Positions 15,680-26,026 of a stretch of 64,000 nt of DNA are shown here, in pieces (positions within the stretch are counted from its first letter, which is position 1; every line of letters starts with the position of its first letter). Below the pieces are notes generated by a model. The model saw nothing but the letters and a program-made list of their open reading frames with translations, was not told the DNA's origin and searched no databases. This DNA is from AC-51 sp036265325 (GTDB taxonomy: Bacteria; Actinomycetota; UBA4738; HRBIN12): NCBI GenBank assembly GCA_036265325.1, contig DATAPH010000049.1, positions 14,285 through 78,284 on the forward strand, written 5' to 3'. Made by a program: the position numbers and the translations under genes.

Positions 15680-16720
15680 TCAGCCGCGGGTGCACACCTT
15701 GTTCAAGAAGGGATAAGGATCGACGGCATCGAGGATGCGCCGGAAGCTCGACGGGGCGACGTGCAGCGGTTCCGGCACGATCCACGGGTGCCACTCGAAG
15801 TGGTCGTGCGGCGTCAGCGCATCCCCGGTTTGCCCTACGTAGCCGATCACGGTGCCTGCCCGAACGTAACCGAGGTGCCCGAACCGGCTCAGGTGGGCGT
15901 TGCGGACGAACCCCTGGTCGCCGACCAACCCCACGGAGCGTCCGGCGAACCAGGTGTCGGTATGCGCGACGGCGTACCCGGAGAATGGCGCGCGGATCGG
16001 TCGGCCGATCGATGCGTGGACGTCGTTGCCTTCGTGCGGATGGTAGCCACCGGTGCTCCGCGGCACGCCGAAGTCGTCGCGATACGAGACGGTTCCCTTC
16101 ACCGGACAGACCGAGAACGGGTGCGTCGTCGCGGAGTCATCGGTGCCCGGTCGCGGATACGAGTTGAATCGATCGGTTCGGACGATGTGGTGCCACGCTG
16201 TGGCGGGCCGTCCGTACATCAGCCAGATCCAGCGCATCCCCGCGATCAGCTGTTGCACGACACGGGTGTTCACGGTCGTGTGTGGACACGCGTCCCAGCC
16301 GCGCACGAAGCATCTCGGTTTCAGGATCAACTCGTGCCGGTTGTCGCTGAGCCACGGACCGGCGATGGTTCTCATCTCTTCGACCGTCATCGCGAACTCG
16401 CCGTGCCACCGGTGCCACGGCGCTCGTGCAACGAACGACGTATCGAACCCGGTGTCCTGCCAGCAGACGATCTTCGCCAGATACGGGGACTTCGACCAGG
16501 CCATCGGCAGGTTCCGCGAAAGCCGGATGGCCGTCGCGACCTGCGTGTGGAAGTGCGGGGGGACGTTCGGGCTGCGGCAGTCGCTCGGCGCGGCCACGGC
16601 CGCCGAGGCGGGCGTCGGCGCTCCCGCGTCGACACCGGCGAGAAGCATCAGCGTTGCGAGCGCGGCAACGAGTCGGCTGCGACGCGCCGCGCTCTTACGC
16701 CCCGCGGTCTTCGTCGTCAT
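15680..16720 (-). CDS. Secreted M23/LytM-like peptidase
   Basis: The product (346 aa) has a basic N-terminus and a hydrophobic segment LVAALATLMLLAGVDAG followed by ASA, consistent with a Sec signal peptide. The C-terminal third shows the M23 Zn motifs: HPHEGNDVHASIGRPIRAPF (first His and Asp) and TPHDHFEWHPW (HxH). The middle region has several tryptophans and cysteines of unknown role. It may cleave peptidoglycan cross-links, but the divergent motifs leave substrate open. The ATG at 16720 is chosen as the residue before the signal peptide; no clear Shine-Dalgarno is present. Confidence 0.75.
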   Translation of the reverse strand: MTTKTAGRKSAARRSRLVAALATLMLLAGVDAGAPTPASAAVAAPSDCRSPNVPPHFHTQVATAIRLSRNLPMAWSKSPYLAKIVCWQDTGFDTSFVARAPWHRWHGEFAMTVEEMRTIAGPWLSDNRHELILKPRCFVRGWDACPHTTVNTRVVQQLIAGMRWIWLMYGRPATAWHHIVRTDRFNSYPRPGTDDSATTHPFSVCPVKGTVSYRDDFGVPRSTGGYHPHEGNDVHASIGRPIRAPFSGYAVAHTDTWFAGRSVGLVGDQGFVRNAHLSRFGHLGYVRAGTVIGYVGQTGDALTPHDHFEWHPWIVPEPLHVAPSSFRRILDAVDPYPFLNKVCTRG

Positions 16721-16780
16721 GAGGAGGCGGCGCCGTGTCGTGGGAGGGTCGCGATGACCGCGGTCGCACAACGCATCGAG

Positions 16781-16851
16781 AGCGGGTGAGGGGAATCGAA
16801 CCCCCGTTTCAAGCTTGGGAAGCTTGCGTTCTGCCATTGAACCACACCCGC
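16781..16851 (-). tRNA. tRNA-Gly (anticodon CCC)
   Basis: On the minus strand a 71-nt cloverleaf folds: acceptor GCGGGTG/CACCCGC, D stem GTTC/GAAC, anticodon stem CAAGC/GCTTG with loop TTCCCAA, and T arm GGGGG-TTCGATT-CCCCT. The anticodon is CCC. The 3' CCA is not encoded. Confidence 0.95.
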
Positions 16852-16935
16852 GTGACCCCACCGCCCGAGGGCGACGGGCCTCAGTCTAGCGACGCACTCT
16901 CATCGCGGCGAGGGTCGGGCCCGCGGAGCCGGCGG

Positions 16936-16941
16936 TAGCCT
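16936..16941 (+). promoter_or_regulatory. -10 box of leaderless trpD
   Basis: TAGCCT ends 9 nt before the trpD ATG at 16951 and no Shine-Dalgarno is present, so transcription probably starts at or within a few bases of the start codon. Confidence 0.5.
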
Positions 16942-16950
16942 GTCCGGCCT

Positions 16951-17973
16951 ATGACCGACCAGGATCTCTGGCCCAACGTCCTCACCGAGTTGTCGCACCG
17001 TCGCGCGCTCGACGCCGACGACGCGTCCGCGGCGATGACCGCGATGATGGAGGGCGACGCCACCGAGGCGCAGATCGGCGCGTTCCTGCTCGGGCTTCGC
17101 ACCAAGGGCGAGACGGTCGAGGAGATGGAGGCGTTCGCGGCAGCGATGCTGTCGTTCGCCGTCCCCGTCCGTGCGCCCGAGCCGGTGATCGACACCTGCG
17201 GGACGGGCGGCGATCGTGCGGGCACGTTCAACATCTCGACGATCGCGGCGCTCGTCGTCGCGGGCGCTGGCGTCCCCGTCGCCAAGCACGGGAACCGCGC
17301 CGCGACCAGCCGCTGCGGCTCGGCAGACCTCCTCGAAGAGTTGGGGATCAACATCGAGCTCGACGCCGGCGGCGTCGAGCGCTGCCTCGACGAGGCGGGA
17401 ATCGGCTTCATGTTCGCCCGGCGCTTCCACCCGGCGATGGCCCATGTCGCGCCGGTCCGCGCCGAGCTCAAGGTGCCGACCGCGTTCAACTTCCTCGGGC
17501 CCCTGACGAACCCGGCTCGCCCGTACGCGCAGGTGGTCGGGGTAGCCGACGAGCGGATGCTCCCGCTGATGGCCGAGGTTCTCGCCCGTCGCGGGACGCG
17601 GGCGCTGCTGTTCCGCGGCGTCGACGGCCTCGACGAGCTCACCACGACCGACCTCTCGACGGTGTACGACGTGAAGGACGGGACGGTGCGCGAGACGCAT
17701 CTCGATCCGGCGAAGTTCGGCCTGGGCAAGGTCAAGCCCGACGAGCTCGCCGGCGGCGACGCGCCGTACAACGCCGAGATCGCCCGGAGGATCCTCGATG
17801 GTGAGACGGGCGCCTACCGCGATGTCGTGGTGCTCAACGCCGGCGCTGCCCTCCGCGTCGCGGGTTTCGCCGAGAGCCTCGAGGAAGGCATGGCAACGGC
17901 CGCACGCGCGATCGACGACGGTGAGGCCGCCAAGACGTTGATCCGCTGGGTCGAGGTCTCCAACGGCGGGTAG
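16951..17973 (+). CDS. trpD: Anthranilate phosphoribosyltransferase
   Basis: The enzyme (340 aa) transfers phosphoribose from PRPP to anthranilate in tryptophan synthesis. The PRPP-binding loop DTCGTGGDRAGTFNIST is intact, followed by KHGNRAATSRCGSADLLEEL and the anthranilate-site motif FNFLGPLTNPA. The Mg-binding GVDGLDELTTT is also present. It stands alone here, without other trp genes. The ATG start is consistent with a leaderless message. Confidence 0.95.
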   Translation: MTDQDLWPNVLTELSHRRALDADDASAAMTAMMEGDATEAQIGAFLLGLRTKGETVEEMEAFAAAMLSFAVPVRAPEPVIDTCGTGGDRAGTFNISTIAALVVAGAGVPVAKHGNRAATSRCGSADLLEELGINIELDAGGVERCLDEAGIGFMFARRFHPAMAHVAPVRAELKVPTAFNFLGPLTNPARPYAQVVGVADERMLPLMAEVLARRGTRALLFRGVDGLDELTTTDLSTVYDVKDGTVRETHLDPAKFGLGKVKPDELAGGDAPYNAEIARRILDGETGAYRDVVVLNAGAALRVAGFAESLEEGMATAARAIDDGEAAKTLIRWVEVSNGG

Positions 17974-17983
17974 CATCGCGCCG

Positions 17984-18544
17984 ATGATCCTGTCCGACCG
18001 CGACATCCGCACGGAGCTCGACGCAGGCCGCATCATCATCGATCCCTATGACGAGCGATGCTTGCAGCCGTCGTCCGTCGACCTCCACGTCGACAGCCAG
18101 TTCCGCGTGTTCGCCAACTCGCGCTACCCGTTCATCGACGTGCGCGACGAGATGCCCGATCTCACCGAGCTCGTCGAGGTGAAGCCGGACGAGCCATTCA
18201 TCCTGCATCCCGGCGAGTTCGTGCTGGGATCGACGCTCGAGCGCGTCGCGCTGCCCGACGATCTCGTTGCGCGCCTCGAGGGCAAGTCCTCGCTCGGACG
18301 CTTGGGATTGCTGATCCACTCGACGGCCGGCTACGTCGATCCGGGATGGGACGGCTACCTTACGCTCGAGCTGAGCAACGTCGCGAACCTGCCGATCACC
18401 CTGTACCCCGGGATGAAGATCGGACAGATCTCGTTCTTCAAGCTGACGTCGCCTGCGGAAACGCCGTACGGGTCGGCGGGCAACAAGTACCAAGGCCAGC
18501 GCGGGCCGACGCCGAGCCGGTTCTACCGCGACTTCGGCAGCTGA
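17984..18544 (+). CDS. dcd: dCTP deaminase, probably bifunctional dCTP deaminase/dUTPase
   Basis: The protein (186 aa) has the conserved core LEGKSSLGRLGLLIHSTAGY with the catalytic region, then DPGWDGYLTLELSNVANLPI and KYQGQRGPTPSR at the C-terminus. HSTAG rather than HVTAH matches the mycobacterial enzyme, which makes dUMP directly from dCTP; that activity is inferred. TAGCAT (17971-17976) is 7 nt before the ATG, so it has its own leaderless promoter even though trpD is only 10 nt upstream. It converges on the next gene with one base between. Confidence 0.94.
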   Translation: MILSDRDIRTELDAGRIIIDPYDERCLQPSSVDLHVDSQFRVFANSRYPFIDVRDEMPDLTELVEVKPDEPFILHPGEFVLGSTLERVALPDDLVARLEGKSSLGRLGLLIHSTAGYVDPGWDGYLTLELSNVANLPITLYPGMKIGQISFFKLTSPAETPYGSAGNKYQGQRGPTPSRFYRDFGS

Positions 18545-18545
18545 C

Positions 18546-19220
18546 CTACTGCTCGGTCAAGAGCGCCCCGGGCACCGGCCCGACGCCCATCTGCACGGCC
18601 ATCATCGCGGCCTGCGTGCGGTTCGTGACGCCGAGCTTGCGGAAGATCGCCGCGAGGTGCGCCTTGACCGTCTTCTCCGACAGGTACAGCCGCCCCGCGA
18701 TCTCGCGGTTCGACCGACCCTCGGCGAGCAGCGCGAGGATGTCGTGCTCGCGCTGGGTCAGGCTGTACTCGCTGCGGCGTCCGTTCGACGAGCTGTTGGA
18801 CGCTTCCTGGTCCTCGAACAGGTTCTGGATCACGCGCGGACTGAGCACGTTGCCGCTGCCCGACATCGCCACGTTGATCGCCTGGCTGAGGTCTTCGGGC
18901 GTCGCGTCCTTCAAGAGGTATCCGGAGGCGCCGTCGGCGAGCGCGCGCTTCACGTACGGCGCGTTCTCGTAGGTCGACAGCATGATCACAGGCATCTCTT
19001 GCCACTCGGCCTTGATCGCACGGAGCAGCTCAAGTCCGTCGAGATCGGGCATGCGGACGTCGACCAGGGCGAGGTCCACCTTGCCGGTCGACCGGAGCGC
19101 CTCGAGCGCGGCCGCCGAGGACTCCGCCTCGATGACCTCCGCATCGGGGAAGCCCTCCTTCACCACATAGTTCATGCCACGGCGCACGAGCGCGTGGTCA
19201 TCCACGACCAAGATCCTCAT
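18546..19220 (-). CDS. NarL/LuxR-type response regulator
   Basis: The protein (224 aa) has a receiver domain (ILVVDDHALVRRG, phospho-acceptor D54 in LALVDVRMPDLDG, lysine in YLLKDAT) and a C-terminal LuxR helix-turn-helix (LTQREHDILALLAEGRSNRE and SEKTVKAHLAAIFRKLGV). The ATG overlaps the stop of the kinase gene by 4 nt. It is a separate system from the one at 8352-10498. The target genes are unknown. Confidence 0.92.
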   Translation of the reverse strand: MRILVVDDHALVRRGMNYVVKEGFPDAEVIEAESSAAALEALRSTGKVDLALVDVRMPDLDGLELLRAIKAEWQEMPVIMLSTYENAPYVKRALADGASGYLLKDATPEDLSQAINVAMSGSGNVLSPRVIQNLFEDQEASNSSSNGRRSEYSLTQREHDILALLAEGRSNREIAGRLYLSEKTVKAHLAAIFRKLGVTNRTQAAMMAVQMGVGPVPGALLTEQ

Positions 19221-19921
19221 CGATCTTCACCTGCCCTCACGACGGGGAGCTCGGCGACCACGGTGGTGCCGTGCCCAGGGGTTGACGTCATCTCGAGGGT
19301 CCCGCCGATCGCTTCGGCACGGGCCCGCATGATCCGGATCCCGAAGTGCGGGTCCTCGTCGGTCACGGCGACCATGCCGCGGCCTCGGTCCTGCACCTCG
19401 ATGTGGAGCCTGTCGGCGCCGAGCGTCAGCTCGACGTGCGCATCCGGTGCTCCCGAATGCTTGGCGGCGTTCGCGAGCGCTTCACTCGCGATCGCGTACG
19501 CCGCCTCCACCGTGGCGTCGTCCAACGCCTCGATGTCTCCCTCCACCTTCACCGTCGCCGGCATGCGCCAGCGCGCGGCGAAATCCTTGATCAAGCCAGC
19601 GAGCGTGGGCGCGCCAGGGATGTCTTCCTCTTCGGTCATCTCGAACAGAAGCTCGCGGATGTGGCGAAGGTCGTCGCGGATCTCGACCTCGATCTCGTGC
19701 AGGATCCGGACCGCGGCCTCTGGGTCGGTCTCGATCAGATGCCGGAGCGTCTGGACCTCGAGCACCGCAGACGTGACTGACTGGGTCAGGCCGTCATGGA
19801 TCTGCATCGCCCAGCGGGTGCGCTCCTCGAGCAGGATCGACTCCACGGCGTGTCGCACCGTGGGGTGTCCGCCCGCCACCGCGCTCTCGCGCTGGGGTGT
19901 GTTCGAAGCACCAACTCGCAC
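19217..19921 (-). CDS. Soluble HisKA_3 (DegS/NarX-type) histidine kinase
   Basis: The protein (234 aa) has the HisKA_3 motif RWAMQIHDGLTQSV with the phospho-acceptor histidine at about residue 42, then an HATPase_c domain (ASEALANAAKHSG, VQDRGRGM, HFGIRIMRARAEAIGGTL). No membrane span or recognisable sensor domain precedes it, so it is probably cytosolic or is switched by a partner. The GTG at 19921 is chosen for the GGAAGGA placed 6 nt upstream; an in-frame TTG at 19969 would add 16 residues. It is divergent from the heat-shock operon. Confidence 0.87.
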   Translation of the reverse strand: MRVGASNTPQRESAVAGGHPTVRHAVESILLEERTRWAMQIHDGLTQSVTSAVLEVQTLRHLIETDPEAAVRILHEIEVEIRDDLRHIRELLFEMTEEEDIPGAPTLAGLIKDFAARWRMPATVKVEGDIEALDDATVEAAYAIASEALANAAKHSGAPDAHVELTLGADRLHIEVQDRGRGMVAVTDEDPHFGIRIMRARAEAIGGTLEMTSTPGHGTTVVAELPVVRAGEDR

Positions 19922-20153
19922 GTTCGTTCCTTCCACCTTCGGTGACCGCCCGTGGGCGGTTGAGGCCAAGTCCTTCGGTACTAGTGCCTTATTCGGACGA
20001 AGGTCTGGGGTGCTTGACCCTTCCGGCCCTGTTCTTCCGCACAGCCCACCACGCAGCCGGGGATGCTGTGACCGCTTTCGGCTACGGCACGATGGCCCCG
20101 GTCAACCCGTGAAGAAGCCTTGGGCGCAGCGATCTCGAGGATCAGAGGTCGAA

Positions 20154-20183
20154 GTTGTCAATACCACGCTCAACTTTTATTCT
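20154..20183 (+). promoter_or_regulatory. dnaK promoter with overlapping HspR (HAIR-like) operator
   Basis: TTGTCA (20155-20160), a 17-bp spacer and TATTCT (20178-20183) form a near-consensus housekeeping promoter, one of the few with both hexamers in this window. Over the -35 and spacer lies GTTGTCA-N7-GCTCAAC (20154-20174), close to the HAIR inverted repeat CTTGAGT-N7-ACTCAAG bound by HspR. hspR is the last gene of the operon, so negative feedback is likely. AAAGGAGGA precedes the dnaK ATG. The remaining stretch from 19922 to 20153 shows nothing recognisable. Confidence 0.7.
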
Positions 20184-20265
20184 GGCCCAGAGCGCAGTGC
20201 GCTTCGTCAACTGAGACGCGAACCCGGGTGGCCCGCAACGGCTACCGGACCAAAGGAGGAACCAG

Positions 20266-22145
<1,880 letters not shown>

Positions 22146-22146
<1 letters not shown>

Positions 22147-22565
22147 TGGCGATGAACAGGTGGGATCCGATGCGCGATCTGTTGCGCATGGATGACGAGT
22201 TCGAGCGGCTCTTGGGCCGCCAGGCTCAGCGATCCGCGTGGTCGCCCACGATGGACGTACGCGAAACCGACGAGGACTTCGAGGTCGACCTTGATCTGCC
22301 CGGCCTCGAGCTCGGCGATGTCTCCGTCACGTTCGAGGACGGCGTGCTCGCGATCAGCGGCAAGCGGGAGCCGACGAACGAGCAGAACGCCGACACCTAT
22401 CACCGGATCGAGCGCAGCTACGGTTCGTTCGCTCGGTCGCTTCGGCTGCCTCGCACGGCCGACGGCGAGAAGATCTCGGCGACGTTCGACAAGGGCGTCC
22501 TGACGGTGATGATCCCGAAGGCGGAGGTCGCGAAGCCCCGAACGATCGAGGTCACCAGCTCGTGA
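22146..22565 (+). CDS. Small heat-shock protein, Hsp20/alpha-crystallin family
   Basis: The product (139 aa) has the alpha-crystallin domain: MDVRETDEDFEVDLDLPG, the strand DGVLAISGKRE and the terminal signature FDKGVLTVMIPK. The ATG shares one base with the dnaK stop and lies 8 nt after AAGGAGGG; an in-frame GTG is at 22143. An Hsp20 gene inside the dnaK operon, between dnaK and grpE, is an unusual but sensible grouping: it holds unfolded proteins for the Hsp70 system. Confidence 0.92.
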
Positions 22566-23125
22566 CGGACGAACGCGACGACGAGGCGCCGGTGATCAAG
22601 GTCACCGACAAGCGCCGGTTCGCCGACCTCGAGGCGGTGGAGGCGGGCGAGACGCCCGCCTCCACGCCTGACGACGACACGCCCGAGCGTGCCGCATCCG
22701 GTGAGGTCGAGGAGTACCGCGCCCACCTGCAGCGCCTCCAGGCGGAGTTCGACAACTACCGCAAGCGCGTCCTGCGCGAGCAGACGACCGCGGTCGAGAT
22801 GGCGGCCGAGCCGGTGATGCGCCGGCTGCTCGAGGTGCTCGATGACTTCGAGCTCGCACTGATGCACGCTGCCGAAGACGTCGACACCGAGCGCCTCCTC
22901 AAGGGCGTGGAGCTCGTATACGCGAAGCTTGTCGACGCGCTCGGCGCCGAGGGGCTCGAGCGCATCGAGGCAGAGGGCGAGCCGTTCGATCCGTCGCTGC
23001 ACGAAGCGCTGATGCAGACCGGCGAGGGCGACGGCGAGCCGCGGGTGGCCGAGGTCTTCCGGCCGGGCTACTCGCTCCGCGGTCGCGTGATCCGGCCCGC
23101 GGGCGTGCGCGTCGAGCGGGAGTAG
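22562..23125 (+). CDS. grpE: Nucleotide exchange factor GrpE
   Basis: The protein (187 aa) has a charged disordered N-terminus, a long helix with LQRLQAEFDNYRKRVLRE, and the beta domain ending with LHEALMQTGEGDGEP and FRPGYSLRGRVIRPAGVRV. It releases ADP from DnaK. The GTG overlaps the hsp20 stop by 4 nt. Length and motif order are usual. Confidence 0.94.
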   Translation: MTDERDDEAPVIKVTDKRRFADLEAVEAGETPASTPDDDTPERAASGEVEEYRAHLQRLQAEFDNYRKRVLREQTTAVEMAAEPVMRRLLEVLDDFELALMHAAEDVDTERLLKGVELVYAKLVDALGAEGLERIEAEGEPFDPSLHEALMQTGEGDGEPRVAEVFRPGYSLRGRVIRPAGVRVERE

Positions 23126-23133
23126 CGCCCGCC

Positions 23134-24285
23134 GTGGCCGCGACCGACGAGATCCGGCGCGAGTGGTTCGAGAAGGACTACTACGCGGTCCTCGGCGTCC
23201 CCAAGAACGCGACGCAGGCCGAGATCAAGAAGGCCTACCGCAAGCTCGCGCAGCAGCATCATCCCGATGCCAACGCGGGCGACCCGAAGGCGGAGGAGCG
23301 CTTCAAGGAGATCTCGTCGGCCTACGACGTGATCGGCGACGAGGACAAGCGGAAGTCCTACGACCGAGCGCGTGAGATGGGCGCCGCGGGGTTCGGGGGC
23401 GGCGGGTTCCCGAACGGCGGCGCAGGCGGCGGCTTCGGCGGCTATCCGGGCGGCGTCCGCTTCGACGCCACCGACGTGAACCTCGAGGATCTCCTCGGCG
23501 GCATGTTCGGGGGCGGTGGTTCGCGGCGGCGGCCGCGGCCGAGCCGCGGCGCCGACCTCGAGACGGATGTCACGTTGTCCTTCGACGACGCTATGGCGGG
23601 CGTGACCCTACCCGTCACCCTGACCGGTCCGGCGCCGTGCCGGACCTGTCACGGGACCGGCACCGCGCCCGGCACACAGCCGATCGTCTGCCCGACATGC
23701 AGTGGATCGGGGCAGATCGCGGTCAACCAGGGGCTGTTCTCGATGGCGCAGACGTGCCCGCAGTGTCGAGGGACGGGGCGCTTGATCGAGACGCCGTGTC
23801 CGACGTGCGAGGGCTCCGGCGCGACACGGCGGAAGCGAACGATCCAGGTCAAGATCCCGTCCGGCGTGAAGGATGGCGCGCGCATCAAGCTCGCGGGAAA
23901 GGGGGAATCTGGGTCGGCGGGTGGCCAGCCGGGCGATCTGTTCGTGCGGGTGCACGTGCGCGGCAGCGACCTCTTCGGCCGCAAGGGCAACGATCTGACG
24001 ATCGATGTTCCGGTCACGTTTCCCGAGGCGGCGCTGGGTGCACACGTCGAGGTGCCGACGTTGCAGGGTCCGGTGACGCTGAAGGTGCCGGCGGGCACGC
24101 CGAGCGGCAAGACGTTCCGTGTGCGAGGCAAGGGCGCGCCGAAGCGCGGCGGCGGACACGGCGACCTCCTCGCGACGGTCGTCGTCGACGTGCCGCGCAA
24201 GCTCTCGAGGGAGCAGAAGAAGCTGGTGGAGCAGTTGGGCGAGGCAACGGACACGTCGCCGCGAGCAGGCATGGGGGTGAGCTGA
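23134..24285 (+). CDS. dnaJ: Chaperone DnaJ (Hsp40)
   Basis: The protein (383 aa) has the J domain with the HPD tripeptide (AQQHHPDANAG), a Gly/Phe-rich region, four CxxCxGxG zinc motifs (CRTCHGTG, CPTCSGSG, CPQCRGTG, CPTCEGSG) and the C-terminal substrate-binding domains. It stimulates DnaK ATPase and delivers substrates. The GTG start lies 8 nt after the grpE stop. It is a type I DnaJ of normal length. Confidence 0.95.
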   Translation: MAATDEIRREWFEKDYYAVLGVPKNATQAEIKKAYRKLAQQHHPDANAGDPKAEERFKEISSAYDVIGDEDKRKSYDRAREMGAAGFGGGGFPNGGAGGGFGGYPGGVRFDATDVNLEDLLGGMFGGGGSRRRPRPSRGADLETDVTLSFDDAMAGVTLPVTLTGPAPCRTCHGTGTAPGTQPIVCPTCSGSGQIAVNQGLFSMAQTCPQCRGTGRLIETPCPTCEGSGATRRKRTIQVKIPSGVKDGARIKLAGKGESGSAGGQPGDLFVRVHVRGSDLFGRKGNDLTIDVPVTFPEAALGAHVEVPTLQGPVTLKVPAGTPSGKTFRVRGKGAPKRGGGHGDLLATVVVDVPRKLSREQKKLVEQLGEATDTSPRAGMGVS

Positions 24286-24286
24286 G

Positions 24287-24679
24287 ATGGCCGACGAGTA
24301 CGAGCGTGACGAAGATCGCGCCGTCTATATCATCAGCGTCGCCGCGGAACTCGCCGGCGTGCATCCGCAGACGCTCCGTATCTACGAGCGGAAGGGCCTC
24401 GTCGCGCCGCAGCGCACATCGGGCAACACCCGGCGCTACTCGGATCGCGACATCGCGTTGCTCCGCCAGATCCAGGACCTCACCCAGGAAGGCGGGATCA
24501 ACCTCGCCGGCGTGAAGATGATCATCGAGCTTCAGGCGCAGCTCGACGCGCTCCGCGCCCAGACCGACGAGCTGCAGGACCGCCTCCGCGAACGCGAGCA
24601 GGACGCGGAGACCGAAGGGAAGATCGTGCCGCTGACGAGCGTGTTCCTGCCGCCGTGGCAGGGCCGGTCTCGCCGGTGA
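24287..24679 (+). CDS. hspR: Heat-shock repressor HspR (MerR family)
   Basis: The protein (130 aa) has a MerR-like helix-turn-helix (VYIISVAAELAGVHPQTLRI followed by YERKGLVAPQRT) and the HspR hallmark GGINLAGVKMIIELQ, followed by a coiled coil. HspR represses dnaK operons by binding HAIR repeats, with DnaK as co-repressor in related bacteria. Its position at the end of the operon and the HAIR-like site before dnaK fit that loop. A GGGGGTGAG stretch precedes the ATG. Confidence 0.93.
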   Translation: MADEYERDEDRAVYIISVAAELAGVHPQTLRIYERKGLVAPQRTSGNTRRYSDRDIALLRQIQDLTQEGGINLAGVKMIIELQAQLDALRAQTDELQDRLREREQDAETEGKIVPLTSVFLPPWQGRSRR

Positions 24680-25224
24680 CCATCGTCCTGCAGGACGCGG
24701 GCGTCACGCTTCGTCCGTTCGAGCCGGCGGACTTCGAGGTCCTCTGGCAGGAGGAAACACGCGATCGCGGCGAGTTCGAGACGCCGTGGGCGGCGGACGA
24801 CGACGCCGCCAGGGAACGGGTGCGCGCCCGCGTCGAGCAGTCGGGCACGTGGCGCGACGGCCGGGTGCTCGACCTCGCCGTCGTCGTCGACGGACGTGTG
24901 GTCGGCGACGTTCAGGCACGGCGCGACGTCGCCTACGCGCCACCGGGCATCTATGACCTGGGGATCGGCTTGTTCGCGGACCGCCGCGGACACGGCGTCG
25001 GCACGACGGCGATCCGGTTGCTGACGGCGTTCCTCTTCGACGAGGAGCACGCCGTGCGCGTCACGCTGAGCACCGATCTGGACAACACCGCGATGCGCCG
25101 CGCCGCCGATAAGGCGGGGTTCACGCAGGAAGGGGTGATGCGCGGGTTCTGGGCCGTCCCCGACGCGCCGGCGCGGGACTACGCGCTCTACGCCCGCACA
25201 CGCGCCGAGCACGAGGCCGGGTAG
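24676..25224 (+). CDS. GNAT-family N-acetyltransferase
   Basis: The protein (182 aa) begins VTLRPFEPADFEVLW, typical of RimJ/RimL-like GNAT enzymes, and has the acetyl-CoA loop FADRRGHGVGTTAIRLL and the later motif STDLDNTAMRRAADKAGFTQ. The substrate may be a protein N-terminus or a small molecule; it cannot be told. The GTG at 24676 overlaps the hspR stop by 4 nt and gives the normal N-terminus; an in-frame GTG at 24655 would add residues inside hspR. Confidence 0.87.
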   Translation: MTIVLQDAGVTLRPFEPADFEVLWQEETRDRGEFETPWAADDDAARERVRARVEQSGTWRDGRVLDLAVVVDGRVVGDVQARRDVAYAPPGIYDLGIGLFADRRGHGVGTTAIRLLTAFLFDEEHAVRVTLSTDLDNTAMRRAADKAGFTQEGVMRGFWAVPDAPARDYALYARTRAEHEAG

Positions 25225-25260
25225 GTCAAGCGAGGCGCGCCGAGGGCCGACGCCTTCGGG

Positions 25261-26004
25261 ATGGGCTGGTTCTTCCTGTTCGGAGTGGTCGCGGCCGGCT
25301 CGATCGCCATCGCGGTGGTGCGTGCGCGTGCCGGCGAACGGCGACAGCGGACGCTGTTCCAGCTGTGCGCCGACGCCGGTCTCGCGTGCGCCGTGCTCGA
25401 CCCGTTCCCGGACACCGCGTTGCTGCCGTTCCGGGTGTTCGGATGGGGGAGCGCGCACGGCATCGAGAACGTCGTGTGGGACGGGAGCGAAGACCGCGGC
25501 ATCCGGGTGTTCGACCTCTGGGTGCAACCGTCGCCCGACGAGGCGAGGCGAACCATGACCTGTGGCGTGGTGCCGTTGCCGTTCGCGGTGCCGCAGATCG
25601 CGATCCTCGCGCGCGGGCAGGCCGATCCGTCCGAGGAGCCGGTCATCGGCGATGCCGTGCACCTCGAGCTGGACGCGTTCGAGCAACGGTTCGAGGTGCG
25701 CGCGGTCGATCCGCGCGCGGCGGTGGCCCTCCTCGATCAACGCATGATGGCCGCGCTGCTTCGATCGCCGATGCGGGTCGCGATCCATGTGCGCGAGAAC
25801 GCGATGCTGCTCGTCGCGCCGCTTCTCGAACCGGGGGAGATGCTCGTGCTCCTCACCTGCGCGAAAGCGCTCGCCGATCAGGTCCCACCGGTCGTCGTGA
25901 GCCTGTATCCGCCTCGCCCGAGCCGCGGCCCGTACGAGCAACGCTGGCTCCAAGGCGTGTGGTCGCCCGATCCGACCTCCGTCGATGCGCCTGAACCGGG
26001 CTGA
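25261..26004 (+). CDS. Membrane-anchored protein of unknown function, paralogue A
   Basis: The product (247 aa) starts with one membrane segment, WFFLFGVVAAGSIAIAVV, followed by a basic stretch and a long soluble domain. Its C-terminal part (LDQRMMAALL ... LLVAPLLEPGEMLVLL ... QVPPVVVSLYP) is clearly related to the next gene (LDARMMQWLL ... VLVAGPRIKPAELLWLL ... HVPKVVSSLYP). The two therefore arose by tandem duplication. The family resembles uncharacterised actinobacterial membrane proteins; no function is assigned. Confidence 0.75.
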   Translation: MGWFFLFGVVAAGSIAIAVVRARAGERRQRTLFQLCADAGLACAVLDPFPDTALLPFRVFGWGSAHGIENVVWDGSEDRGIRVFDLWVQPSPDEARRTMTCGVVPLPFAVPQIAILARGQADPSEEPVIGDAVHLELDAFEQRFEVRAVDPRAAVALLDQRMMAALLRSPMRVAIHVRENAMLLVAPLLEPGEMLVLLTCAKALADQVPPVVVSLYPPRPSRGPYEQRWLQGVWSPDPTSVDAPEPG

Positions 26005-26026
26005 GACCGGCGGATAATCACCCCCG

